This document shows, one piece after another, positions 1 through 7,103 of a stretch of 20,468 bases of DNA. Origin of the DNA: Oscillospiraceae bacterium (GTDB lineage Bacteria; Bacillota_A; Clostridia; Oscillospirales; Oscillospiraceae); the NCBI GenBank assembly GCA_017549325.1, contig JAFYVA010000043.1:1-20468 (forward strand). The letters run 5' to 3'. How positions within the stretch are numbered: the stretch's first letter is position 1; each line of letters starts with the position of its first letter. Position numbers and translations under genes: made by a program. Under the pieces are notes generated by a model. The model saw only the letters and a list, made by a program, of their open reading frames with translations. It did not search any database and was not told the DNA's origin.

Positions 1-1105
1 AGATCTCGGTGATCTTGGCGTCGCGCATCATGCGCTCCACGGGATACTCACGGGTGTAGCCGTAACCGCCGAACAGCTGAACGGCGCGACGGGTCACATC
101 GGAAGCGGCCTCAGCGGCAAACAGCTTGGCCATAGCGGCGTCCATGGAGTAGGGCTCGTGGTTCTGCTTCTTGCAAGCGGCGGAGTAGACCAGATACTTG
201 GCAGCTTCCATGCGGGTGTACATATCGGCCAGCTGGAACTGGGTGTTCTGGAACTGGCTGATGCGCTTACCGAACTGGACGCGCTCCTTGGTGTACTTGA
301 TAGCCTCGATAACGGCACCCTCGCCGATACCCAGAGCCTGGGAAGCGATACCGATACGGCCGCCGTCCAGAGTCTTCATGGCGATCTTGAAGCCGTCGCC
401 CTTCTTGCCCAGCAGACGATCCTTGGGGATCACGCAATCCTCGAAGATCAGGTCGCAGGTGGAGGAGCCGCGGATACCCATCTTCTTCTCATGCTTACCC
501 TGAGAGAAGCCGGGATCGGTGTCCTCGACGATGAAGGCGGAGATCTCCTTCATGGAGCGGCCACGCTTATCGACGACCTTACCGGTAACAGCGATGACCA
601 CGAAGGTGTTGGCCACGTTACCGTTGGTGATGAAGCACTTGGAGCCGTTCAGGATCCAGTTCTCGCCGGACTCGTCCAGAACAGCGGTGGTCTGCTGACC
701 CTGAGCGTCAGTACCGGCACCGGGCTCGGTCAGACCGAAAGCACCGATCTTCTTACCGGAGCACAGGTCGGGCAGATACTTCATCTTCTGCTCCTCGGTA
801 CCGTTCTCAAAGATGGGAGCGGCGCACAGGGAGGTATGAGCGGAAACGATAACTGCGGTGGTGCCGCAAACCTTGGCCAGCTCCTCAACGCACATAGCGT
901 AAGACAGAACATCGCCGCCGGCGCCGCCGTACTGCTTGGGGAAGTAAATACCCATCATACCCAGCTTGGCCATCTTTTCGACGGTCTCCATGGGGAAGCG
1001 CTCTTCCTCATCGATCTCAGCTGCGATGGGCTTGACCTCGTTCTCAGCGAACTCACGGTACATCTTCTGAACGAGAAGCTGTTCCTTAGTCAGATGGAAA
1101 TCCAT
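1..1105 (-). CDS. bcd: Butyryl-CoA (short-chain acyl-CoA) dehydrogenase, C-terminus cut by window edge
   Basis: Flavin enzyme that reduces crotonyl-CoA to butyryl-CoA, in Clostridia usually together with electron-transfer flavoprotein. The 368 visible residues start at 1105 behind a good site (AAAGGAG, revcomp of 1111-1119). Family signature 1 is at residues 121-134 (GAFGLTEPGAGTDA), the KCFITNG substrate/flavin segment at 156-162 and signature 2 at 343-362 (QLFGGYGYTREYP...MMRD). The family is usually about 380 residues, so only about a dozen are missing. The catalytic glutamate of the YEGT(S/N)E segment lies just beyond position 1 and cannot be seen. It is the third gene of the crt-hbd operon, 24 bp after hbd. 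etfB/etfA may follow outside the window (inference from typical clusters). Butyryl-CoA is the likely substrate from context; sequence alone does not exclude another short acyl-CoA. Confidence 0.93.
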   Translation of the reverse strand, partial: MDFHLTKEQLLVQKMYREFAENEVKPIAAEIDEEERFPMETVEKMAKLGMMGIYFPKQYGGAGGDVLSYAMCVEELAKVCGTTAVIVSAHTSLCAAPIFENGTEEQKMKYLPDLCSGKKIGAFGLTEPGAGTDAQGQQTTAVLDESGENWILNGSKCFITNGNVANTFVVIAVTGKVVDKRGRSMKEISAFIVEDTDPGFSQGKHEKKMGIRGSSTCDLIFEDCVIPKDRLLGKKGDGFKIAMKTLDGGRIGIASQALGIGEGAVIEAIKYTKERVQFGKRISQFQNTQFQLADMYTRMEAAKYLVYSAACKKQNHEPYSMDAAMAKLFAAEAASDVTRRAVQLFGGYGYTREYPVERMMRDAKITEI

Positions 1106-1129
1106 ACTATTTTTCTCCTTTATTGAAAT

Positions 1130-1966
1130 TTACTTGTTGTAGTTAAAGAAGCCCTCGCCGGTCTTAATGCCCAGCTTGCCGGCGCGCACCATCTTGCGGA
1201 TGAGCACGTTGGCACGGTACTTGCTGTCGTGAGTCTCATTGTACAGAACATCCATGATATTCAGCACGATGTCCCAACCGACCAGATCGCCCAGGTGCAG
1301 GGGACCCATGGGGTGGTTGCAGCCCAGCTGCATAGCCAGGTCGATGTCCTCAGCAGAGGCCACGCCCTCCTGCAGCAGGCAAACGCCCTCGTTGCAGTAG
1401 GGGATCAGGATCTTATTCACGACGAAGCCGGGAGCCTCGTTAACCACGACGGGAGTCTTGCCGATCTCGATGGACAGGTTCTTGATGTACTCCACCAGCT
1501 CAGCGGGGGTGTTGCCGCCGGCGATGACCTCGACCAGCTTCATAGCGGGCACGGGGTTGAAGAAGTGCATACCGACGAAGGGGTGCTTCAGACCCTGAGC
1601 CATCTCGGTGATGGACAGAGAAGAGGTGTTGGATGCGAAGATGGCGCTCTCCTTGCAGATAGCGTCCAGACGGCCCAGCAGCTCCTTCTTGACGGCCATG
1701 TTCTCAGCGACGCACTCGATGACCAGATCGGCATCGGCGGCAGCCTCGAACTCCTCGACCAGAACGCGGCTCATCAGATCATCAGCAGCAGCCTGATCCA
1801 TCTTGCCACGGGCGACCTTCTTGTTCAGAGAGGCATACAGCTTGTCCTTATGACGCTGTGCGCTGGCAACGCTGGAAGCATACAGCAGAGCGGTGTGGCC
1901 CTTAGCGGCAAAGACCTGAGCAATACCGCTGCCCATAGTACCGGCACCAAAGATTGCTACTTTCAT
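1130..1966 (-). CDS. hbd: 3-hydroxybutyryl-CoA dehydrogenase
   Basis: NAD(P)-dependent reduction of acetoacetyl-CoA to 3-hydroxybutyryl-CoA in the cytoplasmic acetyl-CoA to butyrate route. It has 278 residues, the usual family length. The Rossmann motif GAGTMG is at residues 7-12. The catalytic His is H134 in GMHFFNPVP, paired with E146 (KLVEVI), and N184 in GFVVNK is the conserved substrate-side Asn. I chose the ATG at 1966 because it has AGGAGG at the right spacing and begins with the conserved MKVAIFGAG. An in-frame start at 2020 would add 18 non-conserved residues. It lies between crt (91 bp upstream) and the acyl-CoA dehydrogenase (24 bp downstream), all on one strand. No terminator is visible in either gap, so all three are probably one transcript. 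Confidence 0.95.
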   Translation of the reverse strand: MKVAIFGAGTMGSGIAQVFAAKGHTALLYASSVASAQRHKDKLYASLNKKVARGKMDQAAADDLMSRVLVEEFEAAADADLVIECVAENMAVKKELLGRLDAICKESAIFASNTSSLSITEMAQGLKHPFVGMHFFNPVPAMKLVEVIAGGNTPAELVEYIKNLSIEIGKTPVVVNEAPGFVVNKILIPYCNEGVCLLQEGVASAEDIDLAMQLGCNHPMGPLHLGDLVGWDIVLNIMDVLYNETHDSKYRANVLIRKMVRAGKLGIKTGEGFFNYNK

Positions 1967-2057
1967 GTTCGTTCCTCCTAATATATTTTTTGGGTTTTTC
2001 CGTTTAATCATCAGGTTCATCGTCCCTTCCCAAGAACGAAGAGCCCTGTTAATTAAC

Positions 2058-2837
2058 TTACTTGTTCTGGTAAGGCTCGTGCTTACGCTTCTCCAGGAAG
2101 GCGCTCATGCCCTCCACCTGATCGGCGGTCTCGAAGCAGGCGCCGAATGCCTTCTCCTCGATGACGATCGCCTCATCCATACCCACCTCGAGGCCCTCGT
2201 TGATGGCCTTCTTGCAGGCGCGGACGGCAATGGGTGCGTTCTTGGCGATGGTCTCAGCCATCTTCTCAGCGGCAGCCATCAGCTCCTCGGCGGGATAGAC
2301 GGCGTTCACCAGGCCGATGCGCAGTGCCTCGTCGGCCTTGATGTTCTTGGCGGTATAGATCAGCTGCTTGGCCATACCGGGGCTGACCAGACGGGCCAGA
2401 CGCTGGGTACCACCGAAGCCGGGGGTAATGCCCAGACCCACCTCGGGCTGACCGAACACAGCGGTATCGGAGCAGATACGGATATCGCAGGACATGGACA
2501 GCTCGCAGCCACCGCCCAGAGCAAAGCCGTTGATAGCGGCGATGGTGGGGATAGGCAGCACTTCCAGTGCGCGGAACACGTCGTTGCCCTTCTTGCCGAA
2601 GGCCTCGCCCTCCGCCACGGTCAAGGTGCTCATCTCGCCGATATCGGCGCCGGCCACGAAGGCCTTCTCACCGCTGCCGGTGATCACCAGAGCACGGATC
2701 TCGCTGTCAGCCTTGACGACCTCCACCAGCTCGCCCAGATCGGCCAGAACCTCGCTGTTCAGTGCGTTCAGTGCCTTGGGACGGTTGATGGTAGCAACAG
2801 CGATGTTTCCCTTTTTTTCCAACAAAACATTCGTCAT
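2058..2837 (-). CDS. crt: Crotonase (3-hydroxybutyryl-CoA dehydratase)
   Basis: Enoyl-CoA hydratase/isomerase family protein that dehydrates 3-hydroxybutyryl-CoA to crotonyl-CoA. It has 259 residues, the normal length. Both catalytic glutamates are present: E112 in GGGCEL and E132 in QPEVGLG, 20 residues apart as in mammalian crotonase. The oxyanion-hole segments AFVAGADIGE (59-68) and ALGGG (106-110) are also seen. The start at 2837 follows TTAGGAGGAGC. It is the first gene of the butyrate operon, read from a near-consensus promoter (2921-2949), with hbd and the acyl-CoA dehydrogenase downstream. The pathway context supports Crt rather than a general hydratase. Confidence 0.94.
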   Translation of the reverse strand: MTNVLLEKKGNIAVATINRPKALNALNSEVLADLGELVEVVKADSEIRALVITGSGEKAFVAGADIGEMSTLTVAEGEAFGKKGNDVFRALEVLPIPTIAAINGFALGGGCELSMSCDIRICSDTAVFGQPEVGLGITPGFGGTQRLARLVSPGMAKQLIYTAKNIKADEALRIGLVNAVYPAEELMAAAEKMAETIAKNAPIAVRACKKAINEGLEVGMDEAIVIEEKAFGACFETADQVEGMSAFLEKRKHEPYQNK

Positions 2838-2920
2838 GGTTGCTCCTCCTAACTTGTGTTTCTAATGGGCGCGCACCGCCTGTTTTTGCAAATGGGCGCA
2901 CTCGTCCTCATACAGTTGAT

Positions 2921-2949
2921 ATTATAGTATATCGTCTAAATTTTATCAA
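2921..2949 (-). promoter_or_regulatory. Strong housekeeping promoter of crt-hbd-bcd
   Basis: On the minus strand, -35 TTGATA (2949-2944), a 17-bp spacer and a perfect -10 TATAAT (2926-2921). Transcription should begin near 2914, giving a leader of about 75 nt. The -10 is exact and the -35 matches five of six bases, so high constitutive expression is expected unless repressed. A 17-bp dyad lies 36 bp upstream. Confidence 0.85.
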
Positions 2950-2984
2950 GCCCTTTTCACCCCTCTTTTGCTTTTTGGGACTTT

Positions 2985-3001
2985 ACACAAATCTTTTGTG
3001 T
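2985..3001. promoter_or_regulatory. 17-bp inverted repeat between the crt and trmB promoters
   Basis: A perfect dyad, ACACAAA-TCT-TTTGTGT, sits in the divergent intergenic region. It is 36 bp upstream of the crt -35 and 59 bp before the trmB -35. No U-run follows on either strand, so it does not look like a terminator. It may be an operator. The half-site orientation (ACAAA inward) is the reverse of the Rex consensus TTGTnA...TnACAA, so I do not assign a regulator. Confidence 0.4.
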
Positions 3002-3059
3002 GTTCTTTGCACATTTTGAAGGTACTTTTCAATTGTATCATAAGAGGAAAATTTTTAGG

Positions 3060-3089
3060 TTTACACAGACAGGAAATTTGTGGTATGAT
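3060..3089 (+). promoter_or_regulatory. Promoter of trmB
   Basis: -35 TTTACA (3060-3065), 18-bp spacer and -10 TATGAT (3084-3089). The start of transcription would be near 3096, which gives a leader of about 24 nt and a ribosome binding site GGAGG at 3107-3111. This excludes translation starts upstream of 3096. Confidence 0.7.
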
Positions 3090-3119
3090 AGGCCGAGAAT
3101 TTCAGTGGAGGACGCCACG

Positions 3120-3800
3120 ATGAGAATGCGTAAAAAGAAAAATCTGGAGCCGAGAATGGCCGCCTGCGGACAGTGGCTCATCACCGATCCCTGCGCCCAG
3201 AAGGGGCATTGGCGTGACCTGATGCCCCATGCCACGGAGCTGCGGGTGGAGCTGGGCTGCGGTAAGGGCCGCTTCACCGTGGACACGGCAGCCGCCGAGC
3301 CCGATGTGCTGCTGATCGCCGTGGAAAAAGTACCCGATGCCATGGTGGTGGCCATGGAGCGCGCCCGCGAGGCAGGACTGAAGAACGTGTTCTTCATCGA
3401 CGGCGACGCGGCGAAGCTCAGCGAGATGTTTGACGCCGGCGAGGTCAACCGCATCTACATCAACTTCTGCGACCCGTGGCCGAAAAAGAATCAGGCCAAG
3501 CGCCGCTTGACCCACCACAATTTTCTGGGTGAATACCGCAAGGTACTGCCCCTCGGCGGCGAGATCCACTTCAAGACCGACAACGACAAGCTCTTTGAGT
3601 GGTCGGTGGAGGAGATCCCCCAGTTCGGCTGGGAGCTGCACGAGGTGACCCGCGACCTCCACGCAGATGGCCCCGTAGGCGTCATGACCGACTACGAGCG
3701 GAAGTTCTATCTCTCGGGCAAGAACATCAACCGCTGCGTGGCAAAGATGCTGCCGTGGGAAGCGCCTGCGGTGGAAGCAGAGGCTGAAACCGAAGAATAA
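3120..3800 (+). CDS. trmB: tRNA (guanine-N7-)-methyltransferase
   Basis: SAM-dependent enzyme that makes m7G46 in the variable loop of tRNAs. It has 226 residues from the ATG at 3120, which sits 8 nt after GGAGG (3107-3111) and just downstream of a promoter. A longer in-frame reading from 3000 would begin before that promoter and is unlikely. The SAM-binding motif ELGCGKGRF is at residues 44-52, the family signature NFCDPWPKK at 115-123, and the TDND and TDYERKFYLSGKNINR segments characteristic of TrmB lie in the C-terminal half. The last residues are an acidic tail (AVEAEAETEE), probably disordered. It stands alone on its strand and ends in a bidirectional terminator. Confidence 0.95.
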   Translation: MRMRKKKNLEPRMAACGQWLITDPCAQKGHWRDLMPHATELRVELGCGKGRFTVDTAAAEPDVLLIAVEKVPDAMVVAMERAREAGLKNVFFIDGDAAKLSEMFDAGEVNRIYINFCDPWPKKNQAKRRLTHHNFLGEYRKVLPLGGEIHFKTDNDKLFEWSVEEIPQFGWELHEVTRDLHADGPVGVMTDYERKFYLSGKNINRCVAKMLPWEAPAVEAEAETEE

Positions 3801-3805
3801 GCGAC

Positions 3806-3840
3806 AAAAAACTCCACCCTCGCGGGTGGAGTTTTGTTTT
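3806..3840. terminator. Bidirectional terminator of trmB and the 3846-5342 gene pair
   Basis: A 9-bp perfect stem ACTCCACCC/GGGTGGAGT (3811-3819 with 3824-3832) around a TCGC loop. A T-rich run follows on the plus strand and an A-run (3806-3810) precedes it, so it can stop transcription from both sides. Confidence 0.88.
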
Positions 3841-3845
3841 GGATA

Positions 3846-5075
3846 TTACTCTTCTCCCGTATACAGCTCAAACACCAGTACGCACACGCTCTCAGAGCCG
3901 ATGCCATTTGTATTCTCCGTGATAGGGATATTGGGCATCCCCGACTCCAGATATTGTAGCGTTCCGTCCTTACTATAAACCTTCCAAATGCCGAGAGGCC
4001 CTAACTCTACCGTGTCTTCCACAGCGGCGTGGAGCACCGCGATCTCTGCACCGGGCAGGACGGTGTAGACCTCGTATTCAAAGTTGTCCTCCGCAGGAAG
4101 GACGCGGGTTTCCGTCTTGATGACATTCGTTATCTGCACGGACAGGGTATCATGGAAAGAAAACGCCTCTACGCCCGCCTGTGCGTACAGTTCGGGCATG
4201 GCTTTACGGTATTGGTAGGTCTCCATCTCCTTGAGAGAATAGGTGTCGCCGCCCTCTACGGAGGACACCAGCCATTCGCCGTTGAGCTTTTTCAGCGTCA
4301 CCGTATACTCGTTGCCCATACCGCTGGAAAATTCCTCACCCTCATAGCGGAAGCCGATATCCTCCCAAACCAACACGGTGGCGCTGTCCTCGGAAAATTC
4401 CATCACATCGGTACTGTACATAGAGCCCCAATCGGTTCTAAAGTGTCCTTCCGCAACACGCCGCGCCTTCAGCTCTTCCGACTTCTCCACCACATACTGC
4501 ATTTCGGGAGAATCGTCATAGGCCAGCACCGTGCTTTCGGCGAGGTCGATGTCTTCAAAGAGGTAGATGACACGGGAGAGCTTTTCCACGTAGTCGGCGG
4601 CGACTTCCTTGGCAACAGTCTCCTCGCTCCCCTTCTCCACCAGCGTTGTCAGATAGTCGTACAGTGCCCCATCTTTGGCGCGGAGAAGAATATATCCGTT
4701 CTGGACGATCACATCCTTTTTTCCATTGATCCAAATGCCCATATTGAAGAGCGTATCGCCCTCATAGCCCGCAATGTAGAGCGTCAGCTGGGGTTTCTCC
4801 TCTTCGTCATAGTACATTCTGTTAGACCAACCAAAGAAACGACAGCGAGTACTACGCAGTTCTCCCACGATCTGCGCCAACTGCTGAGGGTCGTTGGTGT
4901 TGAAGTCAGGGTACGATTCTTCTCTGTCGAGCGCAGTCACCGTAGCAACGACGAACTCGGCATCCTTATCCAGTCCCATAAACATGGTCAGCGGGAAATG
5001 GATGCACCACAGGATCAGCGCCACGATGACCACTGTGGGAATGAGCCACAGGGGTGAGAGTTTTTTCTTTTTCAT
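3846..5075 (-). CDS. Membrane-anchored protein of unknown function
   Basis: 409 residues that I do not recognise. A lysine-rich start (MKKKK) is followed by one hydrophobic segment at about residues 9-30 with no convincing signal-peptidase site, so it is probably a type II membrane protein with the remainder outside the cell. The rest is acidic and looks globular. Residues 90-150 are rich in aromatic and beta-strand-like stretches (QLTLYIAGYEG, IVQNGYILL). The start at 5075 follows GGGAGGAAA. It lies 15 bp after a small two-helix membrane protein and probably shares its promoter (5381-5409); the terminator at 3806-3840 ends the unit. A sensor or lipid-side accessory role cannot be read from the sequence. 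That it is a real gene is certain; its function is unknown. Confidence 0.85.
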   Translation of the reverse strand: MKKKKLSPLWLIPTVVIVALILWCIHFPLTMFMGLDKDAEFVVATVTALDREESYPDFNTNDPQQLAQIVGELRSTRCRFFGWSNRMYYDEEEKPQLTLYIAGYEGDTLFNMGIWINGKKDVIVQNGYILLRAKDGALYDYLTTLVEKGSEETVAKEVAADYVEKLSRVIYLFEDIDLAESTVLAYDDSPEMQYVVEKSEELKARRVAEGHFRTDWGSMYSTDVMEFSEDSATVLVWEDIGFRYEGEEFSSGMGNEYTVTLKKLNGEWLVSSVEGGDTYSLKEMETYQYRKAMPELYAQAGVEAFSFHDTLSVQITNVIKTETRVLPAEDNFEYEVYTVLPGAEIAVLHAAVEDTVELGPLGIWKVYSKDGTLQYLESGMPNIPITENTNGIGSESVCVLVFELYTGEE

Positions 5076-5090
5076 CGCAGTTTCCTCCCT

Positions 5091-5342
5091 TCATTCACCC
5101 AAGTTCTTGGGCGGTGTGGTCTTTTTTCTGCTGATATCTACGGCATTGCGGATGATGGCTACTGTGGCAAGGGCAGAATAGGTACGGCAGAAGTCCTCCC
5201 AAAATTCCGGCATGGGATTTCCTGTAATGGGTGTCCACAGAAAGGTCGCCGCCAACGCAAGTGCCAGTGTCAACGAGAATGTAACCACATTTTTGATATG
5301 CTTTCTCACATCAGTAAAGTTGTTGTTCAACCGCTCTCTCAT
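5091..5342 (-). CDS. Small membrane protein of unknown function, two transmembrane segments
   Basis: 83 residues from the ATG at 5342, which lies behind GGAGG at good spacing; an upstream in-frame start at 5363 has no such site. A basic N-terminus (RERLNNN, VRKHIKN) is followed by a clear hydrophobic segment (about residues 20-37, VVTFSLTLALALAATFLW). A second, weaker one lies near residues 55-69. The C-terminus is basic (RKKTTPPK), so both ends are likely cytoplasmic. First gene of a two-gene unit with the 409-residue membrane protein 15 bp downstream. The tight spacing suggests that the two act together. I recognise no family. Confidence 0.8.
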   Translation of the reverse strand: MRERLNNNFTDVRKHIKNVVTFSLTLALALAATFLWTPITGNPMPEFWEDFCRTYSALATVAIIRNAVDISRKKTTPPKNLGE

Positions 5343-5380
5343 GCTGCGTCCTCCTTTTCCCAACTTTGTTTTTTGTCACA

Positions 5381-5409
5381 ATTATACACAAAACCACGCG
5401 CATACGCAA
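5381..5409 (-). promoter_or_regulatory. Likely promoter of the 5342/5075 membrane gene pair
   Basis: On the minus strand, a perfect -10 TATAAT (5386-5381), a 17-bp spacer and a weak -35 TTGCGT (5409-5404). The -10 ends about 39 bp before the start codon at 5342. The -35 matches only the TTG core. Confidence 0.55.
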
Positions 5410-5454
5410 GAGTTTTGCGCAACAATTCACAAACAGGACACAAAATTTGACACA

Positions 5455-5600
5455 AAAAAGCCTCCCCTTCCAGGGGAGGTGGGTGAGCAGAGCGAACTCG
5501 GAGGGGTGCGGTAACGGCTTCTTGTTACTGCCTGCCTCACCCCCCAGTCTCGCCTGCGGCGAGCCAGCCCCCCTATAAGAGGGGGCCAAGGGACGCGACT
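5455..5600. repeat. Hairpin-rich intergenic repeat-like element in a gene-free stretch
   Basis: The 330-bp gap between 5343 and 5672 holds no convincing gene. It contains the promoter at 5381-5409 and this GC-rich block, which has three hairpins. These are CCTCCCC/GGGGAGG (5461-5467 with 5473-5479), CTCGCC/GGCGAG (5549-5554 with 5558-5563) and a C-run/G-run pair (5567-5573 with 5580-5586). Phrases such as GGGGAGGTGGGTGAGC and GCGAACTCGGAGGGG resemble interspersed non-coding repeats common in gut Clostridia. I recall this type but cannot search for copies; only one copy is in the window. The short reading frames across it look like by-products of its composition. Confidence 0.5.
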
Positions 5601-5616
5601 CCCAAACCCCCACAAC

Positions 5617-5656
5617 ACAAAAAAAACATCCACCCTCGGTGTCGAGGATGGATGTT
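5617..5656 (-). terminator. Terminator of the infC-rpmI-rplT operon
   Basis: A 14-bp stem with one mismatch, 5625-5638 paired with 5643-5656 around a GTGT loop. An A-run on the plus strand (5617-5626) gives a U-run on the minus-strand transcript. It lies 16 bp after the rplT stop codon. Confidence 0.9.
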
Positions 5657-5672
5657 TCGTTACCTAATGAAC

Positions 5673-6029
5673 TTAGGCCAGCTTGGACTTGGCCAGCTCA
5701 ACCAGAGCGACGAAAGCGGCGTTGTCATTGACAGCCAGCTCAGCCAGCATCTTGCGGTTGATCTCCACGCCGGCCAGCTTCAGGCCGTGCATGAAGGTGG
5801 AGTAGTTCAGGCCGTTCTGCTTGCAGGCGGCGCTGATACGGGTGATCCACAGCTGACGGAAATCTCTCTTCTTCAGACGACGGGAGATGTATGCGTAGGT
5901 CAGGGACTTCATGACCTGCTCATTGGCCATCTTAAAGTGCTTGGACTTGGCGCCCCAGTAGCCCTTGGCCATCTTCAGAACCTTATTTCTTCTCTTGCGC
6001 GTCATCATCGCGCCTTTTACTCGTGCCAT
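5673..6029 (-). CDS. rplT: 50S ribosomal protein L20
   Basis: 118 residues, the universal length. It begins [16 protein letters not shown] and shows the L20 core with [29 protein letters not shown] and [15 protein letters not shown]20 binds 23S rRNA early in assembly of the large subunit. In Firmicutes it also represses its own operon by binding the infC leader, and such a leader is visible here at 6850-6985. The start at 6029 follows AGGAGG. Third gene of the operon, 35 bp after rpmI and followed by a strong terminator. Confidence 0.98.
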   Translation of the reverse strand: MARVKGAMMTRKRRNKVLKMAKGYWGAKSKHFKMANEQVMKSLTYAYISRRLKKRDFRQLWITRISAACKQNGLNYSTFMHGLKLAGVEINRKMLAELAVNDNAAFVALVELAKSKLA

Positions 6030-6064
6030 TTCTTATTGCCTCCTATTTCTAACGAATCCGTATC

Positions 6065-6262
6065 TTACTTGTAGGGGATCATCTTGCGGATGGTGGCCTC
6101 GTTGGTCAGGTCAGCATAAGTGGTGCTGCGCAGACGACGACCACGCTTGGTATCCTTCTTGGTGAGGATGTGGCTCTTGTAAGCGTGAGCACGCTTCACC
6201 TTGCCGGACTTCGTCAGATTGAAGCGCTTCTTGGCGCCGCTATGGGTCTTCAGTTTAGGCAT
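6065..6262 (-). CDS. rpmI: 50S ribosomal protein L35
   Basis: 65 residues, matching the family length, beginning [14 protein letters not shown] and containing [17 protein letters not shown]. It is strongly basic, as expected for an rRNA-binding protein of the large subunit. I chose the ATG at 6262 with AAGGAG upstream; an in-frame extension to 6403 would overlap infC and is not conserved. Middle gene of infC-rpmI-rplT, 53 bp after infC and 35 bp before rplT. Confidence 0.97.
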   Translation of the reverse strand: MPKLKTHSGAKKRFNLTKSGKVKRAHAYKSHILTKKDTKRGRRLRSTTYADLTNEATIRKMIPYK

Positions 6263-6315
6263 AGTTGTTGACTCCTTCCTAATTGGTTGCGTAATTCGCA
6301 ATAGATAAACGGTTG

Positions 6316-6834
6316 TTACTTCGCTGCCTTGGGGGCCAGGAAAATGGACATATTCCGGCCTTCCATCTTGGCAGATTTCTCCATGGTGGATACTTCGGCG
6401 CACTGCTCGGCGAACTTCTCCAGCAGCGTCTTACCGATCTCGGTGTGAGCCATCTCGCGGCCGCGGAAACGGACGGAGACCTTCACACGGTTGCCATCGG
6501 TCAGGAACTTCTGGGCGTTCTTCAGCTTGGTGTTGAAATCACCCACATCAATACCCGGAGACATACGGATCTCCTTGATCTCCACCACATGCTGATTCTT
6601 CTTGGCTTCCTTCTCACGCTTGCTCTGTTCAAAGCGGAACTTGCCGTAGTTCATCAGTTTGCACACGGGGGGAACCGCCTGGGGAGAGATCTTCACCAGG
6701 TCGAGGCCGCGCTCGTCAGCGATGTCCAGAGCCTCGGCAGCAGACATGATACCCAGCTGCTCGCCCTCTTCACCGATGAGACGGATCTCACGATCGTTGA
6801 TCTCCTCGTTCAGTTGATGCATTACCTTGCTAAT
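6316..6834 (-). CDS. infC: Translation initiation factor IF-3, apparent AUU start
   Basis: IF-3 binds the 30S subunit, keeps it apart from the 50S and checks the start codon. The N-domain ([20 protein letters not shown]), the basic linker ([15 protein letters not shown]) and the C-domain ([44 protein letters not shown]) are all present. There is no ATG at the expected N-terminus. An ATT codon at 6834-6832 gives (M)[12 protein letters not shown], which lines up with the AUU-started N-terminus I recall for Bacillus subtilis IF-3. It follows GGAGGTG with 10 nt after GGAGG. A TTG at 6840 lies only 4 nt after GGAGG; an ATG at 6822 would cut the N-terminus. AUU starts let IF-3 repress its own translation. 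First gene of the operon. Confidence 0.95.
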   Translation of the reverse strand: MSKVMHQLNEEINDREIRLIGEEGEQLGIMSAAEALDIADERGLDLVKISPQAVPPVCKLMNYGKFRFEQSKREKEAKKNQHVVEIKEIRMSPGIDVGDFNTKLKNAQKFLTDGNRVKVSVRFRGREMAHTEIGKTLLEKFAEQCAEVSTMEKSAKMEGRNMSIFLAPKAAK

Positions 6835-6849
6835 ACCCAAAGCACCTCC

Positions 6850-6985
6850 ATTCGAAAATTAAAAAACGCGAATGCACACAGCATCCGCGCAGCAACAAGA
6901 GCCCAATGGGGCCTTGAATCCATCGCTGTTAACCTCTTTGCCGTTGCTGGAGGTGAGGCGGATGCACCGACCTTCTTTGTTTTCC
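6850..6985 (-). ncRNA. infC leader with alternative structures (L20-type attenuator)
   Basis: The transcript from the promoter at 6992-7020 has a leader of about 150 nt that can fold in two exclusive ways. Terminator: 6881-6889 pairs with 6867-6875 (one G-U), followed by a U-run. Antiterminator: the 5' arm of that stem (6881-6888, GCGGATGC in the RNA) pairs perfectly with leader bases 6958-6965. The neighbouring 6890-6896 pairs with 6943-6949, and 6897-6901 with 6934-6938. The antiterminator therefore holds the arm the terminator needs. This is the layout of the L20 leader of low-GC Gram-positive bacteria, where bound L20 favours termination. The family name rests on position and layout; a covariance search was not possible. 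Confidence 0.8.
6857..6889 (-). terminator. Regulated terminator inside the infC leader
   Basis: A 9-bp stem with one G-U pair (6867-6875 with 6881-6889), a 5-nt loop, and an A-run on the plus strand (6861-6866) that gives six U in the transcript. It lies between the promoter and the infC ribosome binding site, so read-through is needed for expression. Confidence 0.85.
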
Positions 6986-6991
6986 TCGAAG

Positions 6992-7020
6992 ATTATACTA
7001 TAGCGTTTATCTATTGTCAA
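6992..7020 (-). promoter_or_regulatory. Consensus promoter of infC-rpmI-rplT
   Basis: On the minus strand a perfect TTGACA (7020-7015), a 17-bp spacer and a perfect TATAAT (6997-6992). Transcription should begin near 6985, just before the attenuator leader. Confidence 0.93.
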
Positions 7021-7103
7021 CAACTTTTTTACATTATTTTTGTGAATATCGCGTCTTTTTCCGGGACATACTACCTTTGCACAACAAAAAGGAGGTGCCA
7101 ATC

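Noticed and set aside
158..2852. Long plus-strand frames opposite bcd, hbd and crt
   Set aside because: Same antisense codon-bias effect; the minus-strand genes carry clear catalytic motifs and ribosome sites.
2985..3020. Rex redox-repressor site upstream of crt
   Set aside because: The dyad has ACAAA/TTTGT in the inverted order relative to the Rex consensus, and TTGTG...CACAT at 2996-3014 has the wrong spacing and unpaired centre.
3000..3119. Longer N-terminus for trmB starting at 3000
   Set aside because: It would begin upstream of the trmB promoter (3060-3089) and includes non-conserved sequence; the ATG at 3120 has an ideal ribosome site.
5455..5600. CRISPR array or insertion sequence
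   Set aside because: There are no regularly spaced direct repeats and no transposase frame; only single, differing hairpins are seen.
5366..5633. Short coding frames of 68-100 codons across 5311-5633
   Set aside because: They cross the hairpin-rich repeat block, exist in several frames at once and lack ribosome sites; base composition explains them.
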